A stretch of DNA of 64,000 nucleotides from Vibrio mimicus CAIM 602 (GCF_000338875.1 NZ_AOMO01000024.1:310001-374000), one strand, 5' to 3'. Counted from the first letter of the stretch, positions 43,195-52,605 are shown. A program made the numbers and translations. The notes: generated from the sequence alone by a model not told the origin.

Positions 43195-43905
43195 ATGGAA
43201 AAGAGTAATGCAGTTCAAATTGGACAAGTTAATGCAGAAGTGACAAATAATCGCCAACTTAATCCAAGGGTGGTGTTTGAATACAACATCACTATAGAGA
43301 AGTTAGATAACGGCTTCTTTAAAGCCACGCGAATTTGGCAAGGAACAGGCAGAAAAGACATCGCAATAGAAGAAGTGTTGTGGTGCCCCCAAAAAGGGCT
43401 TCAGTTTGCATCAATGAATCACCCTCATTTAAATGAAACTGGGTGTTTGAATGTAATGGAGCAACGCGGCATATCAAAGTTAAACAGCTACAAAACCAAG
43501 TACAGAGACAAAGAAAAGAGTCTGAGTTTTATTACATCCCCATGCACGTTATTAAGCATCCCTTTTGAAATTGCTAAGCATTGGGATGCACTAATGAGTG
43601 GCGAAGAAATCGAGTTGGACTACACAGTCCTGAAAGTCCAAGCGCATACAGGGATAACACTACAAAAACACAATATCCAAGACAAATTTGTTATTCGTGT
43701 TACACCCCAAAAATGGTTTTGGAAAATGCTTTTTGGATCAACAGATTTCTACTTAAACAGTGAAACACACTGTTTAGAAAAAATAGATGGTCTTTTAGAA
43801 CCTAGAGATAGAAATATTCGAGGGAAATACATCGAATATTTAGGATTGGCAACATTCGATACAGCAATCGACTTATCTATTATCAAGGAGCATGCAAATG
43901 TCTAA
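43195..43905 (+). CDS. unrecognised 236-aa cytoplasmic protein, first gene of accessory cassette
   Basis: Start ATG 43195 chosen for GGAGGAGG about 5 nt upstream. No signal peptide or membrane helix. Composition and pattern are beta-rich with few helices: VVFEYNITIEKLDNGFFKAT, then EELDY and RVTPQKWFWKMLFGS, ending with LEPRDRNIRGKYIEYLG. The layout (repeated strands and a late G-S-x-DFYLN strand) recalls lipocalin-like or DUF3108-like barrels, but I cannot name a family. Its stop overlaps the next gene's start by 8 nt, so it is coupled to an SDR. Base composition is clearly more AT-rich than the flanking core genes. Confidence 0.75.
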   Translation: MEKSNAVQIGQVNAEVTNNRQLNPRVVFEYNITIEKLDNGFFKATRIWQGTGRKDIAIEEVLWCPQKGLQFASMNHPHLNETGCLNVMEQRGISKLNSYKTKYRDKEKSLSFITSPCTLLSIPFEIAKHWDALMSGEEIELDYTVLKVQAHTGITLQKHNIQDKFVIRVTPQKWFWKMLFGSTDFYLNSETHCLEKIDGLLEPRDRNIRGKYIEYLGLATFDTAIDLSIIKEHANV

Positions 43906-44680
43906 GACCGTACTGATTACTGGAGGCACACGTGGTGTTGGCAAAGCGCTTGTTTCCAAATGTCTTTCTCTTGGGTACACAGTCATTTCAACAGGAAGCA
44001 ATGATAGAACGGTTGATGCAGCAAAACTGAGTTCACCTAGCGTTAGATGGATATGTTGCGATTTATCCGATAAAGCAAGCATAACGCTACTGGCTGAGGT
44101 CATTAATGGCGAACCATTGGATATGGTGATCCATAATGCAGGTGTACAGCAAGCTAGAGACTTATTTGATCCCGCTCACGATGATTTAAGCGTAGCCGTT
44201 GAAACGCAAATTAATTTTAATGCACCGATTGAATTGACGCAGTTGTTATTTAGGAATGTGGAAAGCGTGAAAGGCACATGGATTTATGTCACTTCGGGGC
44301 CGGCCATTGCGCCAAAACAAAGTTCACCCATTTATTGTGCAAATAAAGCGGGCTTGCGTGCATTTTGTAAATCTTTTAATGGTCAGATAAAACTCAAAGG
44401 CAGTGAGATAAAAGTCTGCGAAGCGATACTTCCGTTAGTCGATACCGATATGACTAGAGGGCGTGGCAGAGGAAAAATATCGGCAGAACAAGCTGCTAAC
44501 GAGATCATTCAAGGCGCATTAGAGGGTAAGAAAGAAATTCATATAGGAAAAATGAAACTGCTAATGCAAGCACGACGGATTTTCCCAAATCTTATCGAAA
44601 ACCTCAAGCTGTATACATTCTGGCCGGCATTTCGATTGGTGACTTTTTTGTACCTGCCCTTCCGACTCAAACATCAGTAA
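43898..44680 (+). CDS. short-chain dehydrogenase/reductase, cassette gene 2
   Basis: 260 aa from ATG 43898 (AAGGAG 7 nt upstream; an ATG 6 nt earlier is too close to it). Classical SDR features are all present: cofactor loop TGGTRGVGKAL, HNAG, catalytic Ser in YVTSGPA and YCANK (YxxxK). The C-terminus ends in a hydrophobic and basic stretch (TFWPAFRLVTFLYLPFRLK) that may attach it to the membrane. It resembles DltE-type oxidoreductases. The substrate is unknown; linkage to a membrane protein suggests a lipid-like one. Stop and next start overlap as TAATG. Confidence 0.85.
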   Translation: MSKTVLITGGTRGVGKALVSKCLSLGYTVISTGSNDRTVDAAKLSSPSVRWICCDLSDKASITLLAEVINGEPLDMVIHNAGVQQARDLFDPAHDDLSVAVETQINFNAPIELTQLLFRNVESVKGTWIYVTSGPAIAPKQSSPIYCANKAGLRAFCKSFNGQIKLKGSEIKVCEAILPLVDTDMTRGRGRGKISAEQAANEIIQGALEGKKEIHIGKMKLLMQARRIFPNLIENLKLYTFWPAFRLVTFLYLPFRLKHQ

Positions 44681-45147
44681 TGTTGCTTGCTTGGCTTCAG
44701 CCCAGAAAGGCTTGGGTTATTACGCTGATGTTTGCTTTCGCAGCTGCAGTTGGAGCAAGTATTTTATGTTTTCTCTCTATTTTGCTTGATAACTATCTAC
44801 AAAGTGCGATTCCAACTGAGCAATTAAGCCATTACCAAAATTGGGAGAAGTTAAAAGGTTATGTTAGCCAATACGGGCTTTACGCTCTGGTTTCAATGTC
44901 TTTATTGCCTACACCTCCACGAACTATGGTCATTTTGAGTTTGTTGTCGGGCATTTCTGGCTACTGGGTTGTTGCGACCATATTTTTAGGTAAGCTGATG
45001 TGGTTTGGTGGCGTAGTCTTCACTGTGTCTCGTTCGCCAAAGTGGTTAATAAAACTGCCATGGATCGGCAGAAAAATCGCACAGTCTATATCTCAGAAGC
45101 AATCGCAGTTACATCAAGCAACAACGAGCTTCAATGCTGATAAGTAG
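44680..45147 (+). CDS. small membrane protein with VTT/DedA-like motif, cassette gene 3
   Basis: 155 aa, starting at TAATG overlap with the SDR. Three or four hydrophobic segments (about 12-36, 67-85, 88-115). The segment SMSLLPTPPRTMVILSLLSG followed by a G-KLMWFGG helix resembles the re-entrant Pro/Arg loop of VTT (DedA, YqaA, TMEM41B) proteins, which move or scramble phospholipids or polyprenyl lipids. It is shorter than usual DedA proteins (about 200 aa). Assignment by motif only. Confidence 0.7.
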   Translation: MLLAWLQPRKAWVITLMFAFAAAVGASILCFLSILLDNYLQSAIPTEQLSHYQNWEKLKGYVSQYGLYALVSMSLLPTPPRTMVILSLLSGISGYWVVATIFLGKLMWFGGVVFTVSRSPKWLIKLPWIGRKIAQSISQKQSQLHQATTSFNADK

Positions 45148-45174
45148 ACTCTCTTTTCATGGAACGCCTAACGA

Positions 45175-46122
45175 ATGTCTGGAAAAAATCGAAATACAGA
45201 TTTTGCAAGTCGCGCCATGCTGGACATTCTGTTAGCGGGTTTAAACAAACTATCATTTCACGAGTTATCTCCGACTTACTCTCACGATCAAGCACATGTC
45301 TCTTTAGAAACAAAACGAGAATTTGTGTCTTTTATTGGTCGGCAATATGGGCTTTCTACATTATTAAAAACAGGTGCAGGTGTTAGTGAGTTTGTGGATA
45401 CTCCGACAGGTAAAGCACTTCTTTCTCGAAGTACGCCCCACTCATTGTTAACCAAGTGGCAAAGACTTGAGCGTTATATTCACAGCAGTCACTATATCGA
45501 GTGTGAAACACGACCAACATTTGCTCGAATATCTCATAAGTCCAGAGGGCATCAAGCACCAACCATTGAGGAAGACTTGGCAGTATTAGGTGTGATATGC
45601 GGATTAATCCACCATTTAACAAGCTCTCGTGTAACACTGACCTCAGATGAGGATGGCGAACAACAAATATTTAGCTATCCAGATTTCACTGTCTGCGAAC
45701 CAATAACACATATCAGTGAATGGTATGTACATTGGTCCCCAGACTTGCCTCTATCTGAAACTCTGCCTTCTCAAAGTGTTTCTAAGGTGTGCTCCCCATT
45801 TGATAATGATGTGATTGGTAAAACCAAAAGAGCGATAAATAGTGTTGGATTGTTGGAGGCGAACATTCTTAACACCGCAAATTTTATGGCGCTATCAACG
45901 CGAAGCTTGCAACGCTATCTCAATGTGGAGCATGCGAAATTTGCTTCAATTCTGCAGGAAGTGAGGGTTCACAATGCAAGTCATTTTCTATTGAATGACA
46001 ATTTGAGTTTTGCAGAGATAGGATTCATCTGTGGCTTCTCAGATCAGGCACACTTTAACCGAATATTTAAAAAGTGGACGGGTATGTCACCAAAGCAATA
46101 CTGCCACTTTAGGAGTGACTGA
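45175..46122 (+). CDS. AraC-family transcriptional regulator, cassette gene 4
   Basis: 315 aa. The N-terminal about 210 residues have the layout of an AraC ligand-sensing domain of the OruR/VirS type (TKWQRLERYIHSSHYIEC). The C-terminal double HTH is intact: ALSTRSLQRYLNVEHAKF, NDNLSFAEIGFICGFSDQAH and FNRIFKKWTGMSPKQY. It lies 27 nt after the membrane protein gene and probably regulates the cassette. The start is uncertain; only a weak GGAA precedes ATG 45175. Convergent with acuC. Confidence 0.85.
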   Translation: MSGKNRNTDFASRAMLDILLAGLNKLSFHELSPTYSHDQAHVSLETKREFVSFIGRQYGLSTLLKTGAGVSEFVDTPTGKALLSRSTPHSLLTKWQRLERYIHSSHYIECETRPTFARISHKSRGHQAPTIEEDLAVLGVICGLIHHLTSSRVTLTSDEDGEQQIFSYPDFTVCEPITHISEWYVHWSPDLPLSETLPSQSVSKVCSPFDNDVIGKTKRAINSVGLLEANILNTANFMALSTRSLQRYLNVEHAKFASILQEVRVHNASHFLLNDNLSFAEIGFICGFSDQAHFNRIFKKWTGMSPKQYCHFRSD

Positions 46123-46161
46123 GGTGTAAACTTCAGCGTTAAGCACAATTAAATGTGAGTT

Positions 46162-47082
46162 TCACTTTTGAGTTTGCAAAGCGGCCTTTAACAGCTCAAG
46201 GTGCAGTGGAACCAGTGAAGCATGATTTTCGCGGTAACCACCACCAATCACACAAGCAATTGGGATGTTGGACTGTTTTGCTAAACTCAGCATGAAATAA
46301 TCTCTTCTTGCAATCGCAGCTTGTGAAATCGACAAATAGCCCAGCTCATCATCACTATGAATATCCACCCCCGCATCGTAAAGAATGAGGTCAGGTTGAT
46401 GGAGATTCACCGCCATCTCAACCACCTGAGTAAACGTTGATAAAAACTCCTCATCCCCTGTCTGCTTAATAAACTCTATATCCATATCAGAAGCGGGTTT
46501 ACGTGCAGGGAAATTCTTATCACAGTGAAAAGAAAGGGTAATGATCTCTTCACGTTCCGCGCACAACGTTGCCGTGCCGTCACCATGATCCACATCACTA
46601 TCAATGATCAGAACTTTATCAACACCAGACAAAGAGAGTGCGAAGTGTGCTGCTATCGCCAAATCATTAAACAGACAGAAACCGCTGCCAAAATCCGCGT
46701 GAGCATGGTGATACCCACCACTAAGGTGGATTGAGAGGCCTGACTGCAAAGCTCGCTCGACCGTTAAGCAGGTTCCCCCCACAGAAAGCAACGTACGCTC
46801 AATCAGTTTTTCACTCCAAGGAAAGCCAATTCGGCGCATCTTGGCTGCTGGCAATGCTCCCTCCAACAGGGCCTGTACATATTCTGAATCATGCAATGAC
46901 TTCACCAAGGAGAGTTCAGCTATTTGTGGTGTAAAAAATCCAAATGCTTCTCGCCACTCTTCGTTTTGTGTTTGTTGGCGAACAATGTCTTCATACAGTA
47001 AGCGGTACTTATTAATTGGATATCGATGGCCGACAGGCAAATCCAGTTGCGAATAAATTGGATGGTATATCAGCGGGATCAT
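46162..47082 (-). CDS. histone deacetylase/AcuC family hydrolase
   Basis: 306 aa from ATG 47082 (MIPLIYHPIYSQLDLPVGHR); the upstream frame is unconserved. Class II-type HDAC fold: catalytic HH pair in GGYHHAHADFGSGFCLFND, zinc ligands in DSDVDHGDGTA and YDAGVDIHSDDELG. Bacterial members deacetylate acetyl-CoA synthetase, polyamines or other small amides; the substrate here is not known. Lies 22 nt downstream of topB, perhaps read from the same transcript. Confidence 0.9.
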   Translation of the reverse strand: MIPLIYHPIYSQLDLPVGHRYPINKYRLLYEDIVRQQTQNEEWREAFGFFTPQIAELSLVKSLHDSEYVQALLEGALPAAKMRRIGFPWSEKLIERTLLSVGGTCLTVERALQSGLSIHLSGGYHHAHADFGSGFCLFNDLAIAAHFALSLSGVDKVLIIDSDVDHGDGTATLCAEREEIITLSFHCDKNFPARKPASDMDIEFIKQTGDEEFLSTFTQVVEMAVNLHQPDLILYDAGVDIHSDDELGYLSISQAAIARRDYFMLSLAKQSNIPIACVIGGGYRENHASLVPLHLELLKAALQTQK

Positions 47083-47104
47083 ACTGCGCTCAGTTTTGGT
47101 TAAT

Positions 47105-49048
47105 TTAGGCTTTATACGTTTTAGCTTTACTCTTTGGCGCACGGCGTGAGCGCTTGAAAGTTGGCTTATTCACCGCAGGCAAAGCTTGTAGTGAAACTGG
47201 CACTGGGGCCATTTTCACTTGTTCTATAAGCTGTTCAAGACGCACTTGCAAAGTCTGCATAAACGGTTGGTAAGCTTGTCCTTTCTCTGAGATCGCTTGC
47301 AGTTGGTGTTCCCAATGCGCTGTCATATCTGGATAAGTCGCTTCAACCGGAAGAGCATGGATCAAACCTCGCCCAGCAGGAGTGCTTTTAATCAGCTTGT
47401 TATCGCGCAGCAAAAGTCCGCGTTTAAACAAGGTATCCAGAATCCCGGCCCGAGTTGCTTCTGTACCCAAACCATCCGTATCCCGCAGAATTTTCTTGAG
47501 TTCTTTATCTGCAACGAAACGGGCAATCCCCGTCATCGCTTGTAAGAGAGTTGCTTCGGTAAAATGGCGAGGAGGTTCGGTTTGTCTTTGTTTGATTTCC
47601 CCTTCTCGGCACTGAAGCACAGTGCCAACAGGCAGAGGGGGTACTTTATCCACGCCCTCTTCTTGCTCATCTTGATGACCTGTCAGCGCTTTCCATCCAG
47701 CACTAAGCAGTTGACGACCTTTAGCAATAAAAACGCCGCCAGCGATATTGAAAACCAATTTAGCCTCTGCATACACTGCCGCTGGATAGAACTGAATTAA
47801 GTATTGGCGAGCAATGAGTTGATACACCTTCATCTCATGGCCAGACAACGCATTCACGCTAGCCTTTTTGGGCGTGGGGATAATGGCGTGGTGAGCATCC
47901 ACTTTACTGTCGTTCCAGGCTTTAGAACGCAGTGACAAATCGGCATTATTAACGGCAGTGACCATTTCTTGTGCGTTGTTGGCAATCGCCGCCACAACAT
48001 CAGCAGCCTGAGCCAGATGCTCTTTCGGGAGATATCGGCAATCTGAACGCGGATAGGTGATCAGTTTGTGCTTCTCATACAGCGATTGGCAGAGATCCAA
48101 GACTTGCTGCGCACTAAAGTTATAACGCTTAGCGGCATCTATCTGCAGCGCAGACAGTGAATAAGGCAAAGGTGCTGCTTGCTTGGTTTGATCTTGCTCT
48201 GATTCAGTCACAGTCGCGGGCTGGTTAGCAATGCGGCCAGCGACATTTTCCACCAATTTACGGTTAGTGACCCGCCCTTCTTCATCTTGCCAAGGTAAAC
48301 AAGCCTCACTCGGTTTCCAGCGGGCACGTATGTCGAATTGATCGGCTCCATTTGGGTATGGAATTAAAGCATCAAGAGTAAAATAATCATGCGGGACAAA
48401 ATTCTCGATCTCTTCATCCCGTCTCACCACTAAACCGAGTACCGGTGTTTGCACTCTCCCCACGGAGAGCACGCCTTGATAACCGGCTTTTTTTCCAAGC
48501 AAAGTATAAGCTCGCGACATATTCATGCCATATAGCCAGTCAGCGCGTGAACGCGCCAACGCAGAGACTGAGAGTGGAATAAATTCACGGTTACTGCGCA
48601 AACCTTGCAAGGCGCGTTTTACCGCAGAAAGGTTCAAATCACTAATCAGCAGCCGCTGTACCGTTTCCTTTTTATGATTCGGAACTTTGCAATGATCCAG
48701 CACTTCATCCACCAACAGTTGCCCTTCACGGTCAGGGTCTCCAGCATGAATAATTTGGTTGGCGTCTTTAAGCAGCTTACGTACGACAGTTAGCTGTTGG
48801 GAGGAAGATTTTCTCGGGCGCAATTGCCACTGCTGCGGAATAATCGGCAGATCCGCCATGTTCCATTTTTTGTAGCGTTCATCATAAGCATCAGGTTCGA
48901 CTTGCTCGAGAAGGTGCCCAATACACCAAGTTACTACATCGCCATTGGCACAGCGAATACAGCCCTGTTCTTTCTTATGGGGTTTTGGCAAGGCATCGGC
49001 AATCGCTCGAGCAAGGCTTGGTTTTTCAGCAATAAATAGTCGGCTCAT
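47105..49048 (-). CDS. topB: DNA topoisomerase III
   Basis: 647 aa from ATG 49048 ([20 protein letters not shown]); an ATG 9 nt upstream is possible, and neither has a clear ribosome site. Type IA topoisomerase: TOPRIM acidic motif [17 protein letters not shown], catalytic Tyr in [13 protein letters not shown], and a basic C-terminal tail ([13 protein letters not shown]). Decatenates replication and recombination intermediates with RecQ. Aligns along its whole length with E. coli TopB. Confidence 0.95.
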   Translation of the reverse strand: MSRLFIAEKPSLARAIADALPKPHKKEQGCIRCANGDVVTWCIGHLLEQVEPDAYDERYKKWNMADLPIIPQQWQLRPRKSSSQQLTVVRKLLKDANQIIHAGDPDREGQLLVDEVLDHCKVPNHKKETVQRLLISDLNLSAVKRALQGLRSNREFIPLSVSALARSRADWLYGMNMSRAYTLLGKKAGYQGVLSVGRVQTPVLGLVVRRDEEIENFVPHDYFTLDALIPYPNGADQFDIRARWKPSEACLPWQDEEGRVTNRKLVENVAGRIANQPATVTESEQDQTKQAAPLPYSLSALQIDAAKRYNFSAQQVLDLCQSLYEKHKLITYPRSDCRYLPKEHLAQAADVVAAIANNAQEMVTAVNNADLSLRSKAWNDSKVDAHHAIIPTPKKASVNALSGHEMKVYQLIARQYLIQFYPAAVYAEAKLVFNIAGGVFIAKGRQLLSAGWKALTGHQDEQEEGVDKVPPLPVGTVLQCREGEIKQRQTEPPRHFTEATLLQAMTGIARFVADKELKKILRDTDGLGTEATRAGILDTLFKRGLLLRDNKLIKSTPAGRGLIHALPVEATYPDMTAHWEHQLQAISEKGQAYQPFMQTLQVRLEQLIEQVKMAPVPVSLQALPAVNKPTFKRSRRAPKSKAKTYKA

Positions 49049-49072
49049 GACAATCATTGACGAGATAAAATT

Positions 49073-49098
49073 AAGGCCACATTACTCAATGTGGCCTT
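49073..49098 (-). terminator. grxD terminator
   Basis: AAGGCCACATT-ACTC-AATGTGGCCTT is an 11-bp perfect stem between grxD and topB, with AATTTT on the minus-strand side. Confidence 0.7.
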
Positions 49099-49132
49099 AT
49101 AAAATCAAGAAAAACTGTAACTTTATACAGTG

Positions 49133-49465
49133 TTATTCTTCACTTGCTGAACGTGCTGCAGCTTCTTTAACCAGAGTTTGCAGTTCGCCTTTTTGGAACA
49201 TCTCAAGAATGATGTCACAACCACCAATCAGTTCACCTTCAATCCACAGTTGTGGGAAAGTTGGCCACTGAGCATAAACAGGTAGTTCAGCACGGATGTC
49301 TGGGTTTTGTAGAATGTCTACATAAGCAAACTTCTCACCACACGCCATCAAAGCTTGTGCAGCTTGCGAAGAAAAACCACAGCTTGGCAGTTTTGGTGAG
49401 CCTTTCATGTAAAGCAGAATCGGGTTTTCGGCGATTTGCTGTTTGATTTTGTCAATAGTTTCCAT
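49133..49465 (-). CDS. grxD: monothiol glutaredoxin Grx4
   Basis: 110 aa from ATG 49465 (GAGGAAG upstream; METIDKIKQQIAENPILLYM). CGFS active site with Cys29, GSPKLPSCGFS context, and the glutathione-binding WPTFPQLWIEGELIGGCD. It binds and transfers a [2Fe-2S] cluster and interacts with BolA-type partners. It is divergent from sodB, an iron-enzyme gene often in the same iron regulon. Confidence 0.95.
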   Translation of the reverse strand: METIDKIKQQIAENPILLYMKGSPKLPSCGFSSQAAQALMACGEKFAYVDILQNPDIRAELPVYAQWPTFPQLWIEGELIGGCDIILEMFQKGELQTLVKEAAARSASEE

Positions 49466-49748
49466 CGCTTCCTCATTAATGGATGTCATCAAATATGGGC
49501 ACATTCTAAAGCAATACCGGAGAATAAAAAGCATATTCTCTGTGTGGATAAAGACTAGACTATTCTTGCATATCTAGGTTATGCCTCTTGCCATTAATCC
49601 CTGAGGATCTTTTTCTGCCTTCGGGGTTTTAATAAAGTAAAAAGTTGCTAAAATACTTGGCAAGTCAGTCGTAACGACGAAGAAAACAATACACTGGAAG
49701 CAATGACTAAAGAGAACCCTCTCTTTACACTCAACGGAGAATCGAGCA

Positions 49749-50333
49749 ATGGCATTTGAACTACCCGCTCTTCCTTACGCGAAAGACGCGCTGGAACCAC
49801 ACATCTCAGCAGAAACTCTGGATTTTCACCACGGTAAACACCACAACACTTACGTGGTAAAACTGAATGGTCTGATCCCAGGTACTGAGTTTGAAAAGAA
49901 ATCACTGGAAGAGATCATCAAGACCTCAACTGGCGGTGTTTTCAATAACGCAGCGCAAGTTTGGAACCACACTTTCTACTGGCACTGTCTGTCACCAAAC
50001 GGTGGTGGTGAGCCAACTGGCGCAGTTGCTGAAGCAATCAATGCGGCATTCGGTTCTTTCGCTGATTTCAAAGCAAAATTCACTGATTCTGCAATCAACA
50101 ACTTCGGTTCATCTTGGACTTGGTTGGTGAAAAAAGCTGACGGATCTCTAGCAATCACTAACACTTCAAACGCAGCAACTCCGCTGACTGAAGAAGGCGT
50201 GACACCGCTACTGACTGTTGACCTGTGGGAACATGCATACTACATCGATTACCGTAACGTGCGTCCAGACTACATGAACGGTTTCTGGGCACTCGTTAAC
50301 TGGGATTTCGTAGCGCAAAACCTAGCCAAATAA
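49749..50333 (+). CDS. sodB: iron superoxide dismutase
   Basis: 194 aa. Metal ligands in [10 protein letters not shown] (about H27), [10 protein letters not shown], and [11 protein letters not shown] (Asp and His). [14 protein letters not shown] with Gln near 70 marks the Fe rather than Mn type. Cytoplasmic. In Vibrio and E. coli its mRNA is a target of the Fur-controlled sRNA RyhB; I did not map the site. A strong terminator follows. Confidence 0.96.
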   Translation: MAFELPALPYAKDALEPHISAETLDFHHGKHHNTYVVKLNGLIPGTEFEKKSLEEIIKTSTGGVFNNAAQVWNHTFYWHCLSPNGGGEPTGAVAEAINAAFGSFADFKAKFTDSAINNFGSSWTWLVKKADGSLAITNTSNAATPLTEEGVTPLLTVDLWEHAYYIDYRNVRPDYMNGFWALVNWDFVAQNLAK

Positions 50334-50358
50334 GTGCTATTTGCCTAATAAATCGACA

Positions 50359-50386
50359 TAAGCCTGCAATTTTGCAGGCTTTTTTC
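50359..50386 (+). terminator. sodB terminator
   Basis: AAGCCTGCAA-TT-TTGCAGGCTT followed by TTTT, 25 nt after sodB. Confidence 0.85.
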
Positions 50387-50447
50387 ATTTCTATCACTCA
50401 AGTTTTCTGCTCTCGCGCCGTTAAATAAACATCAAGGGGAGAGAGCC

Positions 50448-50950
50448 ATGCAAGTCCACACATTAGACAAAGCGGGAATCATTAGCGAGCTGCATTTTGG
50501 CCAAGGTATTAGCCAAGCAGTTACGCAGGGGCGTCGTGCTGACTTTGCCCTACTGCTCGCGCTTTTTTCCAATGATGTTCGTGATAACACCCCGGTCGAC
50601 AAAATCAATGAAGCGCCAACCACCGAAGAGGTACTACGTCAGCGTTTCGAATTGGCGCAACCACAGCCACTGGAAAATGATGAGAGTTCCTATCAAGTTT
50701 CAGCGAAACAAGCAGCCATGTTCCATGAAGGTGGAATGGCAAGTGCCAAACTCAGCCATTACCTTAATCCAGAAGCATTAACTTACCGCCCTCAGGATAC
50801 CCAAGCTTACCTGAAGAGGTGTATTTAAACCTTTCAGGACATGAAAGACGCCATCTGGCAGAAAAAACTCCTATCTCCCTGCTTGCAAAAGATTTCTATC
50901 ATCGCCTCGCTACGGCTTATCGCCAAGATCAATTGCGCATGGCAGTTTGA
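50448..50950 (+). pseudogene. VC2046/SO_2500 family protein, frameshifted (one T missing)
   Basis: The frame from ATG 50448 (GGGGAGAG upstream) runs for 126 aa and breaks at KRCI. In a second frame the protein continues as EEVYLNLSGHERRHLAEKTP down to RQDQLRMAV and a TGA at 50948-50950. Restoring one T at 50807-50808 (GCTTAC to GCTTTAC) gives a 167-aa protein reading QALPEEVYLNL, consistent with this Vibrio/Shewanella family of unknown function, which is usually next to sodB. Sequencing error or recent pseudogene. Confidence 0.78.
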
Positions 50951-51165
50951 TCTTTCAGTGTCACTTATTACATAAGCCGTACTGCAAACGATATTAGCCA
51001 CAAATTATTTTTGTGAATGAATGCAAACTATCAACTTTCTGTTTAGTGAATCCGAAGTTATTTGAAGTTATTCACACCGTATGCACATCTAATCAACCAT
51101 GCTGTCCGAACCCCTGCGTAACCTGCGATTTAATCGGCAGATAAAAACAAGATGAGGTGGCACTC

Positions 51166-51837
51166 ATGGATATAAAAAGTGCAGTAATATTAATTACTTC
51201 GGCAAGCTCTATTCTTGGTAGCACGCTAGCAACTCATTTTGTGAAGCTGGGCGCTAAGGTGATCCTTTGTGATCGAGACCAACAAGGCTTGGTTGATACC
51301 TATTGGCGCTGTCATGCTATCTCAAATCAAGTCGCTTACTTCCACCTCAGTGATTTTTCACCTGAAAGTATTGAACACCTGCTCGATATGGCGGAACAAA
51401 AATTTGAGCGCGTACCCGATGTATTGATTAACAATTTACCTTCAGCGTCATTGCCATCTTTGACTGATGAAAAACCTAGTGAACAGTTTATTCAACAGTT
51501 GGCATCCATCGCTTCCTCACTGTTTAACTTCAGCCACGCTTGCTCCGTGAGAATGCGCCAAAGGAAAACCAAAGGAGTGATTGTGAATGTGGTGTGCAAT
51601 CACGCACCGCAAGACATGTCGGGGATTGAGAGTGCGAACTCGATGGTATCGGGGTTTACACAAAGTTGGGCGAAGGAGTTAACCCCATTCAACATTCGAG
51701 TCGGTGGGGTCGTTCCGCAAGTCGCCAGTGCAAATGATGAGATGGTGCACTGGTCTGAGATTCGTGAAGAGCTGATCCGCAATACAGAATATATTGTTGC
51801 TAATGAATACTTTAGTGGGCGGGTGATGTCGGCTTAG
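51166..51837 (+). CDS. degenerate short-chain dehydrogenase-like protein
   Basis: 223 aa from ATG 51166 (GAGGTGG about 5 nt upstream). Rossmann start ITSASSILGSTLA replaces the TGxxxGxG loop, and NN-L-PS replaces NNAG. Where SDRs have YxxxK the sequence reads SANSMVSGFTQSWAKEL, with no Tyr or Lys in the right places. So it has the SDR fold but probably no dehydrogenase activity. It lies downstream of the VC2046-family gene and convergent with mlaA. Confidence 0.75.
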   Translation: MDIKSAVILITSASSILGSTLATHFVKLGAKVILCDRDQQGLVDTYWRCHAISNQVAYFHLSDFSPESIEHLLDMAEQKFERVPDVLINNLPSASLPSLTDEKPSEQFIQQLASIASSLFNFSHACSVRMRQRKTKGVIVNVVCNHAPQDMSGIESANSMVSGFTQSWAKELTPFNIRVGGVVPQVASANDEMVHWSEIREELIRNTEYIVANEYFSGRVMSA

Positions 51838-51857
51838 CCTAAGCTAAGCCGCTTTTA
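51830..51857. terminator. terminator overlapping the end of the SDR-like gene
   Basis: CGGCTTAG-CCTAAG-CTAAGCCG followed by CTTTT; the stem includes the SDR stop codon, so it also faces the mlaA end. Confidence 0.6.
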
Positions 51858-51858
51858 A

Positions 51859-52605
51859 TCATAGCCCTTCACTCAGATAGTCATCGAGATACTCTTCTTC
51901 GACAGGGTCGTAATCATCGACTTGGATTTCCGCTTCAAAATTACGTCGCTGGATGTAAGCATCGCGAGTCAAACTATAAGGATCTGGCGAGTTATGGAGC
52001 AGAGCCTCTTGTGAAACTAAAGCGGCGCGCGTTTCCATTCCTTCTAATGCCCACTTGCCTATTCCCGCCCAAATATTGAGATACGCGAGTGGAAAATAGA
52101 AGCCATCCACCACATCCGTCACTTCACGGACAGTATAAGGCCCGTAACCCGGCACCATTAAATAGGGACCATTGCCTACCCCATAGTGGCCAACCGCATC
52201 ACTGAAGGCTTTCTCATCGTATTTTTTGATGCCTGCCTCAGTAGCAATATCTATGATACCGAGCAGACCAAAGCTGGTGTTAATCCAAAAACGGTTGAAA
52301 TGATCAACGGCTTTTGAGCCATTGCCCATCAGCAAGTTATTCACCATGCTGGCTGGTTCATCTAAGTTTGAGAGAAAGTTCGCGACACCAATTCGCAGCG
52401 GTTTAGGAACATACCCCACATAAAACAGAGATACCGGACGTACGACATAAGGGTCTAAATAGTCATAGTTAATTGTCCACATCTGTCGGTTAAAACTTTC
52501 AAGGGGATCATTAACTTGCGAGTGGGTCGAACTTTCATCAGGTGCACTGCTACACCCAAGCAAAAACGTTGTGAATAGAACAATCCAAGATAAACGGCCA
52601 ACCAT
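51859..52605 (-). CDS. mlaA: phospholipid-retention lipoprotein MlaA (VacJ)
   Basis: 248 aa. Lipoprotein signal peptide with lipobox LLGC (Cys about 18). The VacJ core is complete: DPLESFNRQMWTINYDYLD, NFLSNLDEPASMVNNLL, RFWINTSFGLLGIIDIA and the MVPGYGPYTVRE loop. Outer membrane ring protein that removes misplaced phospholipid from the outer leaflet with OmpC and passes it to MlaC. The acidic C-terminal tail (EEEYLDDYL) is typical of Vibrio homologues. Confidence 0.95.
   Translation of the reverse strand: MVGRLSWIVLFTTFLLGCSSAPDESSTHSQVNDPLESFNRQMWTINYDYLDPYVVRPVSLFYVGYVPKPLRIGVANFLSNLDEPASMVNNLLMGNGSKAVDHFNRFWINTSFGLLGIIDIATEAGIKKYDEKAFSDAVGHYGVGNGPYLMVPGYGPYTVREVTDVVDGFYFPLAYLNIWAGIGKWALEGMETRAALVSQEALLHNSPDPYSLTRDAYIQRRNFEAEIQVDDYDPVEEEYLDDYLSEGL

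Noticed and set aside
42741..46160. Integrative element using tRNA-Ser as att site
   Set aside because: No integrase gene, and no repeat of the tRNA 3' end before acuC was found, so there is no support for a site-specific integrated island.
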